Positions 4,760 to 5,794 of a stretch of DNA of 5,794 nt are shown here, piece by piece; the stretch's first letter is position 1, and the number at the start of each line of letters is the position of its first letter. Source of the stretch: Candidatus Magasanikiibacteriota bacterium (lineage in GTDB: Bacteria > Patescibacteriota > Patescibacteriia > Magasanikbacterales > UBA10003); assembly GCA_026396495.1 (NCBI GenBank), contig JAPLWR010000085.1:459-6252 (forward strand). Direction: 5' to 3'. Made by a program: the position numbers and the translations under genes. The notes below the pieces were generated by a model. That model was not told where the DNA came from, did no database searches, and saw only the letters and a list, made by a program, of their open reading frames with translations.

Positions 4760-5794
4760 TTAAATCTTTTTTACTATCTTCACAAACTCCTCACCTCTCT
4801 CAAATTCATTCTGCCATGGAAGCCAAGTTAAGCCGGGCGACAATAAAACTACATCACCTTTTTTAGCTAGAACTAAACTTTTTTTAACAGCCTCTTTTAA
4901 TATTTCGACATCAATAATTGGGATAAGATTCTTTCTGGAATTTAAAACGACTTGCCTACATAATTCTTCGTTTACCTTGCCGGGCATAAAAATAAGAGCT
5001 TTGGTTTTTTCAGCCATTAATTTAGCCAGTTCTTGTAATGGAGACCCCTTACTGTTACCGCCAGTAATTAAAATTATCTTCCCAGCTGAAAAAGATTTTA
5101 AGGCCGCCATAGTAGCTTGAGGTGAAGTGGCAGTACAATCATTATAAAATTTAACCCCCTTAATTTCTTTAATTAACTCTAAACGATTAGGTACTCCTTT
5201 AAAAGTACCAATGGCTTTTTTAATTGCCATCCAACTAACCCCAAAACTTCTAGCGGCACAAATGGCTGCCAAAGTATTAGCCAAATTATGCTCCCCTAAA
5301 AGTTTAGTGACGGAAATTTTACAAACTTTCACCTCTTTGCCTTTTTCTACAAAAATAAAATAACCATTTTTAATATAAGCACCATTTTGGGGTTTCTTTT
5401 TTAAAGAAAACCACAAAACTTTTCTATCCTTAGGCCCATTTTTTTCTAAACTCTGACCAATCCACTTAGTCTCTTCATTATCCCAATTTAAAATCGCCAC
5501 ATCCCCTGCTTTTTGATATTGAAAAATTTTCATCTTATCTGCCTCGTATTCTTGCATTGAAGGATACTTATTTAAATGATCAGGATATAAATTAGTCCAG
5601 ACTCCTATATGAGGACTAATTTTAATAGTGCCTAAATCTGATAATTGAAAATTGGATAATTCTAAAACTACTGGTGCCTTTTGTTTTTGTGCCGCCTTTA
5701 AAAAACGTAAAGGTGATTCACCAATATTACCACCCAACAAAGCACCCTTACTTTGTGCTTTAACCATAGCGTGGATTAAAGATGTGGTAGTGCT
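4760..5794 (-). CDS. murD: UDP-N-acetylmuramoyl-L-alanine--D-glutamate ligase (partial, 5' end beyond right edge)
   Basis: This cytoplasmic Mur ligase uses ATP to add D-glutamate to UDP-MurNAc-L-alanine. The frame is open to the right edge (344 residues visible). It begins STTTSLIHA, the end of the ATP-binding GxxGKSTTT loop, so the ATG at 5767 is internal. Motifs in order from the first visible residue: GGNIGESPL (21-29), VLELSNFQL (43-51), TNLYPDHLNKYPSMQEY (67-83), K87 at the position of the carbamylated lysine, GEHNLANTLAA (167-177), VPNRLE (201-206), YNDCTATSPQAT (217-228), ITGGNSKG (243-250) and LSPGLTWLPWQNEFERG (318-334). Three C-terminal sites differ from classical MurD: PHRLE is PNRLE, NDSKATN is NDCTATS, and SPACASFDxFxNFExRG is SPGLTWLPWQNEFERG. 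NDxTAT variants occur, as I recall, in Patescibacteria; the last change seems unusual. The D-Glu-making murI is on the same strand at the left. The shared bidirectional terminator lies just past the stop. Confidence 0.92.
   Translation of the reverse strand, partial: STTTSLIHAMVKAQSKGALLGGNIGESPLRFLKAAQKQKAPVVLELSNFQLSDLGTIKISPHIGVWTNLYPDHLNKYPSMQEYEADKMKIFQYQKAGDVAILNWDNEETKWIGQSLEKNGPKDRKVLWFSLKKKPQNGAYIKNGYFIFVEKGKEVKVCKISVTKLLGEHNLANTLAAICAARSFGVSWMAIKKAIGTFKGVPNRLELIKEIKGVKFYNDCTATSPQATMAALKSFSAGKIILITGGNSKGSPLQELAKLMAEKTKALIFMPGKVNEELCRQVVLNSRKNLIPIIDVEILKEAVKKSLVLAKKGDVVLLSPGLTWLPWQNEFERGEEFVKIVKKI

Overview
The window is AT-rich and compact and looks like Patescibacteria (Candidate Phyla Radiation) or a similarly reduced bacterium. 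This is inferred from protein variants I associate with that group: an unusual glutamate racemase, a MurD with NDxTAT in place of NDSKATN, and a short-cap HAD hydrolase with the 'GNINDxK' cap signature. Most start codons also lack a Shine-Dalgarno (SD) sequence. I cannot name a species. TGA behaves as an ordinary stop.

Layout. Positions 1-1409 (minus strand) hold murI (glutamate racemase) followed by the N-terminal part of an RseP-type site-2 protease that runs off the left edge. Positions 4760-5794 (minus strand) hold most of murD, whose 5' end lies beyond the right edge. MurI makes D-glutamate and MurD adds D-glutamate to UDP-MurNAc-L-Ala, so two consecutive peptidoglycan-precursor steps flank the window.

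Between them (1410-4759) is an accessory-looking stretch of mixed orientation. A plus-strand pair encodes a two-helix membrane protein with a PH-like cytoplasmic domain and a HAD phosphatase. Convergent to it is a minus-strand two-gene unit with its own promoter, strong SD sites and terminator: a 52-residue uncharacterised protein and a 97-residue secreted four-cysteine protein. Divergent from that unit is a plus-strand polytopic membrane protein of a glycosyltransferase-C-like family. Its reading frame is broken near 4390, and its conserved C-terminal domain continues in another frame to 4721. A symmetrical hairpin terminator separates it from murD.

The most interesting items are the small SD-rich, GC-richer operon (2673-3136), the broken membrane gene with its AUU-UGA junction, and the divergent active-site motifs in MurI and MurD. 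I found no tRNA, rRNA, CRISPR array, insertion sequence or obvious defence system.
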